Part shown: one piece after another, positions 51,378-60,495 of the stretch
Numbering within the stretch: position 1 is the first letter of the stretch
Layout: each line of letters starts with the position of its first letter
From: RCIO01 sp964629765
GTDB taxonomy: Bacteria; Pseudomonadota; Alphaproteobacteria; Rhizobiales; Rhizobiaceae
Length of the DNA stretch: 64,000 nucleotides
Assembly (NCBI GenBank): GCA_964629765.1
Contig: CAZVTK010000002.1
Coordinates: forward strand, 80,610 to 144,609
Reading direction: 5' to 3'
The notes under the pieces: generated by a model
Databases searched by the model: none
What the model was told of the DNA's origin: nothing
The model's input: the letters and a program-made list of their open reading frames with translations, nothing else
Position numbers and translations under genes: made by a program

Positions 51378-52157
51378 TCAGGGCCTTCTGGCGACGATCG
51401 TGTAGCGGTCTTGGGCTGCGCGGTCGAGCCGCTGGTGGAGCGGCACGTGCCGGGCCTGCGCGCGCCGGATGGCGGCGTGGTCGCGGCGGACCGCGACATC
51501 CGCGAAGCCGGCCTCGGCGAGCAGCGCCGCGATCTCCTCGGCCACGGCCCCGTCGGCAAAATGCACGCGCGCGAGGATATGGTCGTGGGTGGCGCGGTCG
51601 ACTGTGTATTTCGGCGACGACCCCAGCGAAACCGCCTTCACCCATCCTGACAGCCGGCGCAGGGCGCGCTGCCTGAAACTGCGGGCGACCATGTCGGTGT
51701 CGAGCACCAGCAGAACGCCGCCCGGCTTCAGCACGCGCAGCCAGTCGGCGAAGGCAGCGCGCGGATCGGGCAACGTCCAGACCAGATGCCGCGTGACGAT
51801 CGCGTCGAAATGGCGGTCGGGCTGCCGCGTGTCCTCGGCGTCGCCGACCAGGAAGCGCGCGCCGCTGCCGAGCGTTGCATGTTTGCGCCGCGCCCGCTCC
51901 AGCATGGCCTCGGAAAAGTCGAGCCCGGTCACCTCGAAACCGGTTTCCGCAAGAAGCCGCGTGATCACGCCGGTCCCGCTCGCCAGGTCCAGCACGGTCC
52001 TGCCATTTCCCTCGCCGAGGTGACGGCGGATCAGGGCGTGCCATGCGGCGCGCTCGTCGTCGCAGAAGATCTCGTGGCCCACGCCGAGGTCGAAGGTTCC
52101 GGCCCGCGACGACCAGTATTCGCGAATCTCGTCCTTCAGCGTCCAGTTGGAATGCAT
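51378..52157 (-). CDS. Class I SAM-dependent methyltransferase
   Basis: 259 aa. SAM motif I is VLDLASGTG (55-63), then VTGLDFSEAMLERAR for motif II, GDAEDTRQPDRHFD and LVWTLPDPRAAFADWLRVLKPGG, the usual UbiE/Methyltransf_11 order. N-terminal KDEIREYWSSRAGTFD recalls methyltransferases found beside metal or siderophore uptake genes. It is the last gene before the CHAT gene; it follows the AraC gene after a 53-bp gap on the same strand. The methyl acceptor is unknown. May modify an imported metallophore or cofactor (inference). Confidence 0.85.
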   Translation of the reverse strand: MHSNWTLKDEIREYWSSRAGTFDLGVGHEIFCDDERAAWHALIRRHLGEGNGRTVLDLASGTGVITRLLAETGFEVTGLDFSEAMLERARRKHATLGSGARFLVGDAEDTRQPDRHFDAIVTRHLVWTLPDPRAAFADWLRVLKPGGVLLVLDTDMVARSFRQRALRRLSGWVKAVSLGSSPKYTVDRATHDHILARVHFADGAVAEEIAALLAEAGFADVAVRRDHAAIRRAQARHVPLHQRLDRAAQDRYTIVARRP

Positions 52158-52210
52158 GCCGGGTTCCTTGCGACGTCGCTGGGTGTCCAGTGCCTGTGCC
52201 GGGCGGCCGC

Positions 52211-53170
52211 TCAGGAGCGGGCCGGCGCGTTGTAGGTGCGCGTCTGCCTGAGCGAGCCGGGCGAGACGCCGAAGCGCTTCTTGAAGGCCACCGAGAAATG
52301 CGCCGGGCTGTAGCCGACGTGCCAGGCGACGGCGGAAGCGCTCATCTCGCCGGTCGCCATCAGCCGGTAGGCCTGCTGCAATCGCATCTCCTGAAGCACG
52401 CCATGCGGCGTGCCGCCATAGATCGACTTGAAGCCGCTCGACAGCAGCGCCTCGCCGAGCCCGACCGCCGCCGCCAGCTCCTCAAGGCTCGGCACGTCGC
52501 GCAGGTCGCGTGCGAGCATGTCGTGCGCGTCCTCGATGCGCCGTACGTCCGCGGCGGAAAGCAGGCTGCCGGGAACACCGTCGCCGCCGGTGACGAGCTC
52601 GATGACCAGCCCGGCCAGCTCCAGCGCCTTGCCGGAGAGATAGAGCGAGCGCGCGGTGCCGCGCATCGGGCAGGCGGCGATCTGCGCGCACAGCGCCTGC
52701 AGCGACCGGTGCGCGGTCACGTCGAGGGCGCGGGGCTCGTCGTTCTTCGCGCCCACCGCCGCGGCGAGGTCCGCGATGCCGGCGCCAAAGCGTGCATGCA
52801 GCACGGGTGCGGACAACCGCAGTATGGCGAAGTCGACCGGAATGCCCGGCGTGTAGGCCCGGCTGTAGATGCGCCCCGTGGGGCTCGCCACCACGATCGC
52901 GCAGGGACCACGGTTGAGCCGCACCGCGCCGTCGGCGGCGCGGGTGTGCAGCTCGCCCCCGCCGATGACGACGATCTTCAGGCCCGCATCGTCCGTCTCC
53001 TCGCCCCAGTCGCCGTGGTCGCAGACGAGCGCGCCGCAGACGAAGCGGATGCCTGGCGCGCATTCGAACGCCTGATGGTCGAGCATGCGGATGCCGGGCT
53101 TGAGCACCGGAGGGGGCGCTTCTCGCCCGATGGACCGGTGGATGGTGCTGCTCCATGTCTCGCGAACCAT
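52211..53170 (-). CDS. AraC/XylS family regulator (PchR-like)
   Basis: 319 aa: an N-terminal sensing region (about 1-200) and a C-terminal double helix-turn-helix (about 215-312) with LEELAAAVGLGEALLSSGFK and SAVAWHVGYSPAHFSVAFKKRFG, the conserved second helix. The GFKSIYGGTPHGVLQEMRL stretch resembles PchR-type regulators that respond to siderophores. It begins 3 bases before the LLM gene stop, so it is in the same minus-strand operon as the Dpp-type importer, and may regulate both this and the FecBCD-type operon. Confidence 0.87.
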   Translation of the reverse strand: MVRETWSSTIHRSIGREAPPPVLKPGIRMLDHQAFECAPGIRFVCGALVCDHGDWGEETDDAGLKIVVIGGGELHTRAADGAVRLNRGPCAIVVASPTGRIYSRAYTPGIPVDFAILRLSAPVLHARFGAGIADLAAAVGAKNDEPRALDVTAHRSLQALCAQIAACPMRGTARSLYLSGKALELAGLVIELVTGGDGVPGSLLSAADVRRIEDAHDMLARDLRDVPSLEELAAAVGLGEALLSSGFKSIYGGTPHGVLQEMRLQQAYRLMATGEMSASAVAWHVGYSPAHFSVAFKKRFGVSPGSLRQTRTYNAPARS

Positions 53171-53173
53171 GTC

Positions 53174-54178
53174 TCACAGATCTCCCAGCAGCGAAGCGAC
53201 CTCGGCGGAGAAAGCATGCAGATTGTCGAGGACGGCCTGCCCGTCGCCGGCCGCCTCGACCATCACCATGACGCGGCGAATCGAAGTTTTCCCGGCAAGC
53301 AGCTCGAACACGGCGCGGCATCCGGCGGGCGTGCCAATCGGTTGATAGGGCAAGAGGCCGTCGACCATCGCCTCGATGTCGGGATGCCTCGGCGGAGCCG
53401 GACCGATGCGGATCGTCGCGGCCGAGCTGCGCGACCACCAGTCGATCAGGCGGGCGCGCAGCCGCTCCCGCAGCCCCGCGCCTTTGCCGACGGATGCGAT
53501 GACGGCATAGACATGATCGTCGCGGGGCGCATGGCCATGCGCCGTTGCGATGCGGTCGTATTCCGCGACGACCTCGGCCACGCCCGTGGCATCGTGCCGC
53601 CAGTTGAGCAGCATCGGCAGGCCGCGCGCCGCGGCCGTGGCGACGCCATCGGCGCTCGTGGCCGCGACGAACAGCGGCAGCCTGCGTCCGCCGGGCTTCA
53701 GCGAGGCCGGCACCTCGGGGAAATCATAGAGATCGCCGTCGCCCGCGACGCTCGGTTGCGCAAGATAGTTCAGCATCAGGTCGATGCCGGCGCCGAAGCC
53801 GCGTTCGTGATGCGCCAGCCGGTTGCCCATCGCCTGGATGTCGGCCGTCGTTCCGCCGCGTCCGACGCCGAGATCGAAGCGGCCGCCCGACAGCCGGTCA
53901 AGCACGATTGCGTCCTCCACCAGCCGCATCGGCGCGTGCTGCGGCAGCACCGACACGGCCGTGCCGACCCGGATGCGGCGTGTGCGGGCGAGCACATGCG
54001 CGGCGACCAGATGCGCGGTGGGAAACACGCCGAACGGCACGAAATGGTGCTCGGCGAGCCACACGCCGCCGAATGCGCTACCCTCGGCCGCAAGGGCGCA
54101 ATCGATGCCGGCGGAAAGCGCGCCCTCGACCGTGATGTCGTCGAAGCGGGCCCCGTAGACGAGCAGGTCGAAGATCAT
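53174..54178 (-). CDS. LLM-class flavin-dependent monooxygenase
   Basis: 334 aa luciferase-like TIM barrel protein. FGGVWLAEHHFVPFG and IRVGTAVSVLPQHAPMRLVEDA are the family blocks for FMN binding, with GRFDLGVGRGG after them. Such proteins use FMNH2 and O2 to oxidise or cleave a substrate. ATG 54178 overlaps the stop of the double ATPase (ATGA). Placement inside a metal/peptide importer operon suggests that it acts on the imported ligand, for instance to release metal. I believe similar LLM-importer pairings exist in enterobacteria, but could not check. Confidence 0.87.
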   Translation of the reverse strand: MIFDLLVYGARFDDITVEGALSAGIDCALAAEGSAFGGVWLAEHHFVPFGVFPTAHLVAAHVLARTRRIRVGTAVSVLPQHAPMRLVEDAIVLDRLSGGRFDLGVGRGGTTADIQAMGNRLAHHERGFGAGIDLMLNYLAQPSVAGDGDLYDFPEVPASLKPGGRRLPLFVAATSADGVATAAARGLPMLLNWRHDATGVAEVVAEYDRIATAHGHAPRDDHVYAVIASVGKGAGLRERLRARLIDWWSRSSAATIRIGPAPPRHPDIEAMVDGLLPYQPIGTPAGCRAVFELLAGKTSIRRVMVMVEAAGDGQAVLDNLHAFSAEVASLLGDL

Positions 54179-55737
54179 GCGACACCCGTGTCGGCGGGCT
54201 CGGCGGGCTCGGCGACCAGCAGGCCGCCGGGCACGGCGGCGATCAGGGCGCGCGTCGCCGGCTGGGCTGCGTGCGCCAGTTGCGACACCGGCAGGTCGTC
54301 GACGATGCGCCCGGCATCCATCACGACGACGCGCTCGGCGATGCGCGGCACGAGGCCGATGTCGTGGGTGACGAAGACCAGCGTGAGCGAGAGCCGCCGG
54401 CGCAATTCCGCGATCAGCCCCAGCACATGGTCGCGGATCTCCGCGTCCAGGCTCGACACCGGCTCGTCGCAGAGCAGCACGTCCGGCCCGGCGGCAAGCG
54501 CGCGGGCGATGGCGACGCGCTGCTGCTCGCCGCCGGAAAGCTCTTCCGGCCGGCGCGCGGCAAAGGCCGCGTCCAGCCCGACCGAGCGGAGCAGCCGGCC
54601 GACCTGTTCGCGGCGGTCGCCGGCGATGCCGAAGCAGTCGAGCGGTTCGGCGACGATGTCGGCGACGCGCCAGCGCGGATCGAAGGTGGACAGCGCATTC
54701 TGGAAAATGGTCTGCACGCGCCGGCGCCGCTGGCGCAATGTCGCGCGGGGCATCCCCGCAATCTCCTCGCCGTTCCACAGGACGGAGCCTGCGGAAGGCG
54801 ATGCCAGCCCTGCGAGGCACGCAAGCAGCGTGCTCTTGCCGGCGCCGCTGCGGCCGACGATCGCCACCGCGTCGCCGCTTCGGACGGAAAAATCCACGCC
54901 GGCGAGACCGTCGACCTGCCCGCCGTCGGCGCGGCGGTAGGCGAGCGACAGGCCGCGGGCGGCAAGGGGCGGCTCGACGGGCGCCACCGCCGCCGGCATC
55001 GGCGCAGCCGGCAGGAACGCCGGCGCGTTCAGTGGCTGCGCTCCGCCGATCTCGACCAGTTCGTCCGCCCATTCCTTTGCCACCGCGCGGTCATGCGTGA
55101 CGAGCAGGAGGCCGAGGCCGGTGTCGCGCGCCAGCGCGCGCAAATCGTCGAGCAGCGCGCGCTGGGTGACGACGTCGAGCGCCGTGGTGATCTCGTCTGC
55201 GAGCAGCAGTTTTGGTCCGGCGACCAGGGCCAGCGCCAGCCCGGCGCGCTGAAGCTGCCCGCCCGACAGCTCGAACGGATAGGCGGCGAGCGCATCCTTT
55301 TGCGGCAGGCCGCAGGCGGCGAGCGCCGCAAGCGCTCGCGCCGGGTACTCGCCCTTGCGGCGCTGCGCGGCGAGCACGTCGCGAAAATGCGCGCCCAGCG
55401 TGCGCATCGGGTCGAACGAGCCGAACGGGTCCTGCAGCGCGACGCCGATCGTGCCGCCGAGCAGCGCCCGGCGGGAACCATGCGGCAGGCCGATCTGCTC
55501 GACCCCCTCGACCAGAATCGAACCTGCCGCCGCCGCACCGTCCGGCAGGATGCCTGCCACGGCGCGGATGAGCGTCGACTTGCCCGACCCGCTCGGGCCG
55601 GCGAGCGCGGTTATGCGGCCGGCGCGGACATCGAGCCCGGCGATGGAAAGCAGCGTCCGCTCGCCGTCGTGCTGCCGCAGCGCGACGCGCAGATCGCGGA
55701 CGCGAAGCAGCGGCGGCATGGGGCTGGCGGCATTCAC
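54175..55737 (-). CDS. Fused double ABC ATPase (DppD-DppF in one chain)
   Basis: 520 aa with two complete nucleotide-binding domains. First: Walker A GPSGSGKST (47-55), LSGGQLQR, LLLADEITTALD. Second: GRSGAGKST (about 300), LSGGEQQR, VLLCDEPVSSLD, THDIGLV. Both keep all motifs. The oligopeptide C-terminal cysteine tails are missing, so the chain is compact. Start GTG 55737 overlaps the DppC stop (GTGA); ATG 55719 six codons later is the alternative. It energises the permease pair encoded just upstream. Confidence 0.88.
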   Translation of the reverse strand: MNAASPMPPLLRVRDLRVALRQHDGERTLLSIAGLDVRAGRITALAGPSGSGKSTLIRAVAGILPDGAAAAGSILVEGVEQIGLPHGSRRALLGGTIGVALQDPFGSFDPMRTLGAHFRDVLAAQRRKGEYPARALAALAACGLPQKDALAAYPFELSGGQLQRAGLALALVAGPKLLLADEITTALDVVTQRALLDDLRALARDTGLGLLLVTHDRAVAKEWADELVEIGGAQPLNAPAFLPAAPMPAAVAPVEPPLAARGLSLAYRRADGGQVDGLAGVDFSVRSGDAVAIVGRSGAGKSTLLACLAGLASPSAGSVLWNGEEIAGMPRATLRQRRRRVQTIFQNALSTFDPRWRVADIVAEPLDCFGIAGDRREQVGRLLRSVGLDAAFAARRPEELSGGEQQRVAIARALAAGPDVLLCDEPVSSLDAEIRDHVLGLIAELRRRLSLTLVFVTHDIGLVPRIAERVVVMDAGRIVDDLPVSQLAHAAQPATRALIAAVPGGLLVAEPAEPADTGVA

Positions 55738-56537
55738 CGGCGTGACAGCCCGTCGGCGATCAGGTTCATCGCGGTCACCGTTGCCGCGATGGCGATCACC
55801 GGCCAGGCGAGCGGCCACCAGCGTCCGGCCAGTATCTCGCGATGGGCGAAGGCCAGCGACGTGCCCCAGCTCGGCATGGAGGCCGGGACGCCGAGGCCGA
55901 AGAAGCTCAGCGTCGCCTCGGTCGCGATCGCGGTGGCCATGACCAGCGACGCCGAGGCAAGCACCGGCGCGAGCGCGTTGGGCAGGATGTGGCGCGCGAG
56001 CGTGCGCAGCGGCGTGGAACCGGAGCCGACCGCCGCGCGCACATAGCCGGCCTGCGCGACCGACGCGATGCGGGCGCGCGTGACGCGGGCCGTCCACATC
56101 CAGCCGAAGGCGCCGAGCGGCAGGACCACCAGCCACAGGCTCGGCTCGAACAGCGAGCGCAGCGCGATCACCGCCATCATGAAGGGCAGCGTGACGACGA
56201 GGTCGACGAGGCGCATCAGCAGCATGTCGAGCCAGCGCGGCCCCAGCGCCGCGGCCGCGCCGATGGTGACGCCGACGACAAGCGCGATCGCGGTGACGCC
56301 GAGGCCGATCGCCAGCGAGACGCGGCCGCCATGCAGCAGGCCGGCCAGCAGGTCGCGGCCGAGCATGTCGGTGCCGAGCGGATGAGCCGGTGACAGCGGC
56401 GGCAGGCCCATCGCCCTGCCGCTCGTGGCCAGAGGGTCCGCGCCGCTCAGCGCTCCCGCCGCCGCGCACAGCGCGGCGATGGCCGCGAGCATCGCGAGGC
56501 CGGCGACGATCTCCCCGCGCCCATCCCGCGCGCTCAT
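55734..56537 (-). CDS. Nickel/peptide-type ABC permease (DppC/NikC-like)
   Basis: 267 aa with about six helices. LGTDMLGRDLLAGLLHGGRVSL is the DppC/NikC signature region, split here by nothing else of note; the coupling loop is VRAAVGSGSTPLRTLARHILP. ATG 56537 overlaps the DppB stop by 4 bases, and its own stop overlaps the ATPase start, so the importer genes form one translationally coupled string. Confidence 0.88.
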   Translation of the reverse strand: MSARDGRGEIVAGLAMLAAIAALCAAAGALSGADPLATSGRAMGLPPLSPAHPLGTDMLGRDLLAGLLHGGRVSLAIGLGVTAIALVVGVTIGAAAALGPRWLDMLLMRLVDLVVTLPFMMAVIALRSLFEPSLWLVVLPLGAFGWMWTARVTRARIASVAQAGYVRAAVGSGSTPLRTLARHILPNALAPVLASASLVMATAIATEATLSFFGLGVPASMPSWGTSLAFAHREILAGRWWPLAWPVIAIAATVTAMNLIADGLSRR

Positions 56538-57541
56538 ACGCCGAGGCCCCGCCGCTGGCGCGGGTCGAGCAGCATCAGCACCAGCTCGGCGGCGAGCGCG
56601 CCGGCCACGACGATGATGCCAGTGACGAGAACGATGGCCGAGAGGACGGTCTGGTCCTGGAACAACGCTGCGTCGATCGCCGCGCGGCCGAGGCCGGGCC
56701 AGTTGAACACGACCTCGACGACATAGGTGCCTTCGACCAGCAGCACGGCGGAGACGCCGAGCTGCGCCACCAGCGGCACCAGCGCCGGCCGCGCGACGTG
56801 ATGCAGGAGCACCTGCCCGCGCGACAGGCCGCGTAGCCGCGCCGCCAGCACATGGCCCGACCGCGCCGCCTCGTCCGCCGCCGCCGATACGACCCGGATC
56901 GCGCCGCCGAGCAGCGGGCCCAGCACCACAGCCGCGACCGGCAGCACCAGATGGCGGGAGATTTGCAGCAGACCCGGCGCCGCGCCCGGATCGCTGATGC
57001 CGCCGGCCGGCAGGACCGGCCACAGGATGGCGAAGGCGACGATCAGCAGCAGGCAGACCACCAGCGCCGGCACCGAATAGACGGCGAGCACGAAGGCGCC
57101 GATCATCCGCCCGCCGACCGAACGGGGCCGCAGGCCGTGCGCGAGGCCGAGCACCAGCGCCAGCGCTGTCACCAGCGCAAGGCCGACCCCCATGAGCAGG
57201 AAGGTCGGCGGGGCATCGCGTAGAATGATCTCCGCGACCGGTCGGCCGCTGACCAGCGACAGTCCGAGATCGCCGCGCAGCGTGGCCGCCAGCCAGGTGC
57301 CGAAGCGCTCGGCCACTGGCCGGTCGAGGCCGAGCTGGCGGCGCAACTCCTCCGCCCGTTCGGGGTCGGGAAGATCGCCGGCCGCCACCAGCAGCCGCAT
57401 GGCGCGGTCGCCCGGGGCGGCGTCGACCAGCAGGAACGAGGCCAGCCCCGCGACGAGAAGCAGCGCGCCGCAGAAGGCGACGCGCCAGCCGATGAAGCGC
57501 AGCAGGCTTTGCTGCCCGCCTATTGCGACCCGCGCCGCCAC
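56534..57541 (-). CDS. Nickel/peptide-type ABC permease (DppB/NikB-like)
   Basis: 335 aa, about six helices. The N-terminal region LRFIGWRVAFCGALLLVAG, the PGDRAMRLLVAAGD loop and the coupling segment AARLRGLSRGQVLLHHVARP, shorter than in DppB, are visible. No ATG is available at the 5' end: the best start is GTG 57541, inside the 3' end of the binding protein gene (22-base overlap). The start is therefore tentative; the membrane domain begins about residue 15. Confidence 0.82.
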   Translation of the reverse strand: MAARVAIGGQQSLLRFIGWRVAFCGALLLVAGLASFLLVDAAPGDRAMRLLVAAGDLPDPERAEELRRQLGLDRPVAERFGTWLAATLRGDLGLSLVSGRPVAEIILRDAPPTFLLMGVGLALVTALALVLGLAHGLRPRSVGGRMIGAFVLAVYSVPALVVCLLLIVAFAILWPVLPAGGISDPGAAPGLLQISRHLVLPVAAVVLGPLLGGAIRVVSAAADEAARSGHVLAARLRGLSRGQVLLHHVARPALVPLVAQLGVSAVLLVEGTYVVEVVFNWPGLGRAAIDAALFQDQTVLSAIVLVTGIIVVAGALAAELVLMLLDPRQRRGLGV

Positions 57542-59133
57542 TGTTCCACGTTCCAGAACAGGAAGCCGAGGTTCTCGCCGCCGACATAGATGTCGGGCGT
57601 GTAGCCGGTGACGTCGGCGGCGACGGCATAGGCGGGGTTGAGCACGACGCCCCAGGCATAGGGCGGGTTGGCGGAGAGCGCCGCCTGCAGCGCGTCGTAT
57701 GCTGCCTTGCGCGCCTCCGGTGCCAGCTCGTGCCGTCCGGCGTCGAGCGCGGCGTCCACCGCCGGGTCGGAATAGAGGCCCGCGTTGAAGCCGCCCGTGT
57801 CGCGCGTCGCGGTCGAATGGAACAGCGTGTAGACGCTGTCGGGGTCCGACGGCGAGCCGAAGCGGTAGGTCAGCGCGGCGACCTGCGGCAGGTTTGCCCA
57901 GATGGTGGGGAAGTCGGTGCGGTTGACCGTCACGTCGATGCCCGCCTTGCGCCACTGCGAGGCCATGGCCTCGGACATCTGCACGAAGCCGAAGCCGTCG
58001 TTCAGCTCGAAGCTCAGGCGCTTGCCGTCGCGTGCCCAGAAGCCGGCGCCGTCCCTGGCGAACCCCACCTCTGTCAGCAGACGCGCACCGTCCTCCGGGT
58101 CGTAGGCCAGAGGAGCCGGATCGGAGCTGTCCCAAGCGGTGTTGGGAAACGGGCCGTAGGCGGCCGAGCCCAGACCGCTGGTCGCCAGCGCGACGAGCTC
58201 GTCCTTGTCGAGGAAGCGGTTCAGCGCCTGGCGCACCTTCAGCTCGCCCATCGGCTCGACGGCGAGGTTGAGCAGCACGGTCAGCGGCGAGGTGCCGCGC
58301 AGCGTGCCTGCATTGTAGCGCGCGTCGCCGCGAACCTGCTCGAAATAGCTCTCGACCACCTGCGCGCCGTCCGTCTCGCCGGCCTTGAGCTTCAGCACGG
58401 TGGCGTCGCCGTTCTGCCGCAGCAGGAAGACGACGCGCTTTATCGCCGGCGCGCCGCGGTGGTAGCGCGGGTTCGCCTCGAGCACCATCTCCTGCCCGAC
58501 GGCGAGGCTGACGAAGCGATAGGGTCCGGTGCCCACCGGCGCCGTCGCATAGGCGGTCTGCGCGAGCGGCGTGCCGTCGGCGACCTGCGGTTCCACGATG
58601 TGGCGCGGCAGGATGCCGAAGGCGAGGTTGGCGAGCAGCGGCGCATAGGGTGCGCCGAGGCGCAGCACCACGGTATGCGCATCCGGCGCCTCGACGCTTT
58701 CGACCGGCCGCAGGTCGGCCTGCAGCGACGTGTTGTGCTTCTTGTCCTTCGCCAGTCCGATGGTGAACGTCACGTCGGCCGACGTAAACGGTGCGCCGTC
58801 GTGCCAGACCACGTCGTCGCGCAGGCGGAAGGTGTAGGTCAGGCCGTCCGGCGAAACCTCCCAGCTCTCGGCCAGATCGGGCATCGGCCGGTAGCCTTCG
58901 CTCGGATTGAGCTTGGTCAGCCCGTTGTAGAGGCTGAGGCTCGTCTCGCGCGGATAGGCGGCCGGGTTGGCGAGCGCGTGGAAGGCGACGCGCCCGCCGA
59001 GGTCGGCCGGCACCGACCACCGCAGCGTGTCGGAGCCTTGCGCGCCGGCCTGCGCCGCCCCCGCCAGCAGCAATGCGGCGGCTCCCAGGACGCCGCTCAT
59101 CCGTCCCAACGTACCCGAAAACAGCCTGCCCAT
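57520..59133 (-). CDS. Nickel/peptide-type periplasmic binding protein (SBP family 5)
   Basis: 537 aa. Sec signal peptide at about 1-32 (GVLGAAALLLAGAAQAGAQ). Family 5 blocks: LSLYNGLTKLNPSEGYRPMPDLA is the ligand-entry strand, then LAESWEVSPDGLTYTFRLRD, VVWHDGAPFTSADVTF, APVGTGPYRFV. First gene of the operon running to 51378. Without a permease partner of the amino-acid type and with a PchR-like regulator and FecBCD importer nearby, a metal complex or opine-type metallophore is a reasonable ligand (inference). Confidence 0.88.
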   Translation of the reverse strand: MGRLFSGTLGRMSGVLGAAALLLAGAAQAGAQGSDTLRWSVPADLGGRVAFHALANPAAYPRETSLSLYNGLTKLNPSEGYRPMPDLAESWEVSPDGLTYTFRLRDDVVWHDGAPFTSADVTFTIGLAKDKKHNTSLQADLRPVESVEAPDAHTVVLRLGAPYAPLLANLAFGILPRHIVEPQVADGTPLAQTAYATAPVGTGPYRFVSLAVGQEMVLEANPRYHRGAPAIKRVVFLLRQNGDATVLKLKAGETDGAQVVESYFEQVRGDARYNAGTLRGTSPLTVLLNLAVEPMGELKVRQALNRFLDKDELVALATSGLGSAAYGPFPNTAWDSSDPAPLAYDPEDGARLLTEVGFARDGAGFWARDGKRLSFELNDGFGFVQMSEAMASQWRKAGIDVTVNRTDFPTIWANLPQVAALTYRFGSPSDPDSVYTLFHSTATRDTGGFNAGLYSDPAVDAALDAGRHELAPEARKAAYDALQAALSANPPYAWGVVLNPAYAVAADVTGYTPDIYVGGENLGFLFWNVEQWRRGSQ

Positions 59134-59436
59134 CGGTCTTTCCCATAAAAGATGACAGTTGAACTCATCTTTATGGCGTCACGCCCCGCAGGCAAAGAGG
59201 CTCGCGATGCCGGCAGGAGCCATCGAAAGAGATTTGGGCGAATCCGAAAGGGGCGACTACGGCGGCCGGCACCCGGCTCATCGCGCCCCTCATCGGCTTG
59301 AAGGGCTTCCAGCGACCGGTGGCGGCGTCTGGCATCTCAAGCCGCTTAAACTGGCATAATGCACTCCACTTTATCCCGTTGCCCTGGGCGCGACCCGTAA
59401 ATATGAATGTTATGATCAACTTTTATGGGGTAAAAA
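59134..59436. other. Divergent promoter region between the two importers, 303 bp
   Basis: Both leaders carry CTTTTATGGG just before the start codon: on the minus strand at 59142-59151 and on the plus strand at 59420-59429, so the two ends of the region mirror each other. The centre is GC-rich with possible stem-loops (for instance around 59195-59290), but I could not match it to a cobalamin or other known riboswitch. Short open frames on both strands there have no support. Confidence 0.45.
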
Positions 59437-60495
59437 ATGATCGGGCTCATTCACCGGCGCATGGTTTCGGCCGCCGTACTCGCCATCGGCGCAGCCGTGG
59501 TTCCGTGGACCGCTTCGGCACAACCCATCACTATCGTCGACGAAGGCGGCTACGAGGCAACCTTCGACGGCCCGGTCAAGCGCATCGTCGCGCTCAACCG
59601 CTACAACACCGAGTTCGTGCGCGCCGTCGCCGGGTCGGACGCGATCGCCGGCCTCGACCGCGACGCCTGGAACGATCGCGACTTCTGGCCCGAGGTGGAC
59701 GAGAGCGCCGTCGTCGCCGCCAACCAGGGCGAGATCGACTACGAGAAGGTCGTCGCGCAGGATCCCGACCTCTTCATCATCCCGCGCAACGGCGCCTGGC
59801 AGCAGGCGCGTGAGAAGCTGGCGCCCTTCGGCATCCCCGTGGTCGTGCTGACCGGCTGGGACGTGCTCAAGCACGAGGAGAACATCGCGCTTCTGGGCAA
59901 GCTGACGGGCGAGACGGAAAGGGCGAACGGCCTGAACGCCTTCTATCGCAAGCATATCGACCTGCTGGCCGAGCGCACCGCGGGCGTCGAGGCGCCGAAG
60001 GTTTATTTCGAGGCCGACCGCGAGAACGTGACCGTGCTCAAGGGCTCGGGCTGGCATGACATGATCGCGGCGGCCGGCGGCCGCAGCCTGTTCGGCGACG
60101 TCGACGTGGCATCCCTGCCCGAATCCAATCGCAACGTGAACATCTACGTGGTCGAGCCGGAGGCGATCGCCGCCGCCAACCCCGACGTGGTGCTGCGGCT
60201 GACACCGGCGGTGCTCGCCGCCGTTCCGCTGGAAAAGGCCAAGGAACTCGCGGATTCCGTGAAGGCGCGGCCGGCGCTGGCCGACAGCAATGCGGTGAAG
60301 AACGGTCAGGTCTATCTGATGAGCTATTACGTGGCGGGCGGCGTGTCCAAGATGATCGGTGCGCTCCAGCTCGCCAAATGGCTGCATCCCGACCGCTTCC
60401 AGGACGTCGATCCCGACGCGGTGATGAAGGAGTGGATCGAGGTCTGGCAGGGCCGCGCCTATCCCGGACAGCACACCTACGTCGCAGGAAACTAG
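59437..60495 (+). CDS. Periplasmic binding protein, FecB/BtuF class
   Basis: 352 aa with a signal peptide (1-28, VSAAVLAIGAAVVPWTASA-Q). Class III binding protein with two lobes joined by a long helix: VKRIVALNRYNTEFVRAVAGSD, YEKVVAQDPDLFIIPRNGAW, and DMIAAAGGRSLFGDVD. Family ligands are ferric siderophores, haem or cobalamin. Start at 59437 follows GGGG about 8 bases upstream. First gene of a three-gene operon. The divergent placement against the nickel/peptide-type importer suggests common regulation. Confidence 0.88.
   Translation: MIGLIHRRMVSAAVLAIGAAVVPWTASAQPITIVDEGGYEATFDGPVKRIVALNRYNTEFVRAVAGSDAIAGLDRDAWNDRDFWPEVDESAVVAANQGEIDYEKVVAQDPDLFIIPRNGAWQQAREKLAPFGIPVVVLTGWDVLKHEENIALLGKLTGETERANGLNAFYRKHIDLLAERTAGVEAPKVYFEADRENVTVLKGSGWHDMIAAAGGRSLFGDVDVASLPESNRNVNIYVVEPEAIAAANPDVVLRLTPAVLAAVPLEKAKELADSVKARPALADSNAVKNGQVYLMSYYVAGGVSKMIGALQLAKWLHPDRFQDVDPDAVMKEWIEVWQGRAYPGQHTYVAGN

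Noticed and set aside
59134..59436. Possible cobalamin riboswitch before the FecBCD/BtuFCD-type operon
   Set aside because: I looked for the conserved B12-box elements and could not find them; the stem-loops present are not specific.
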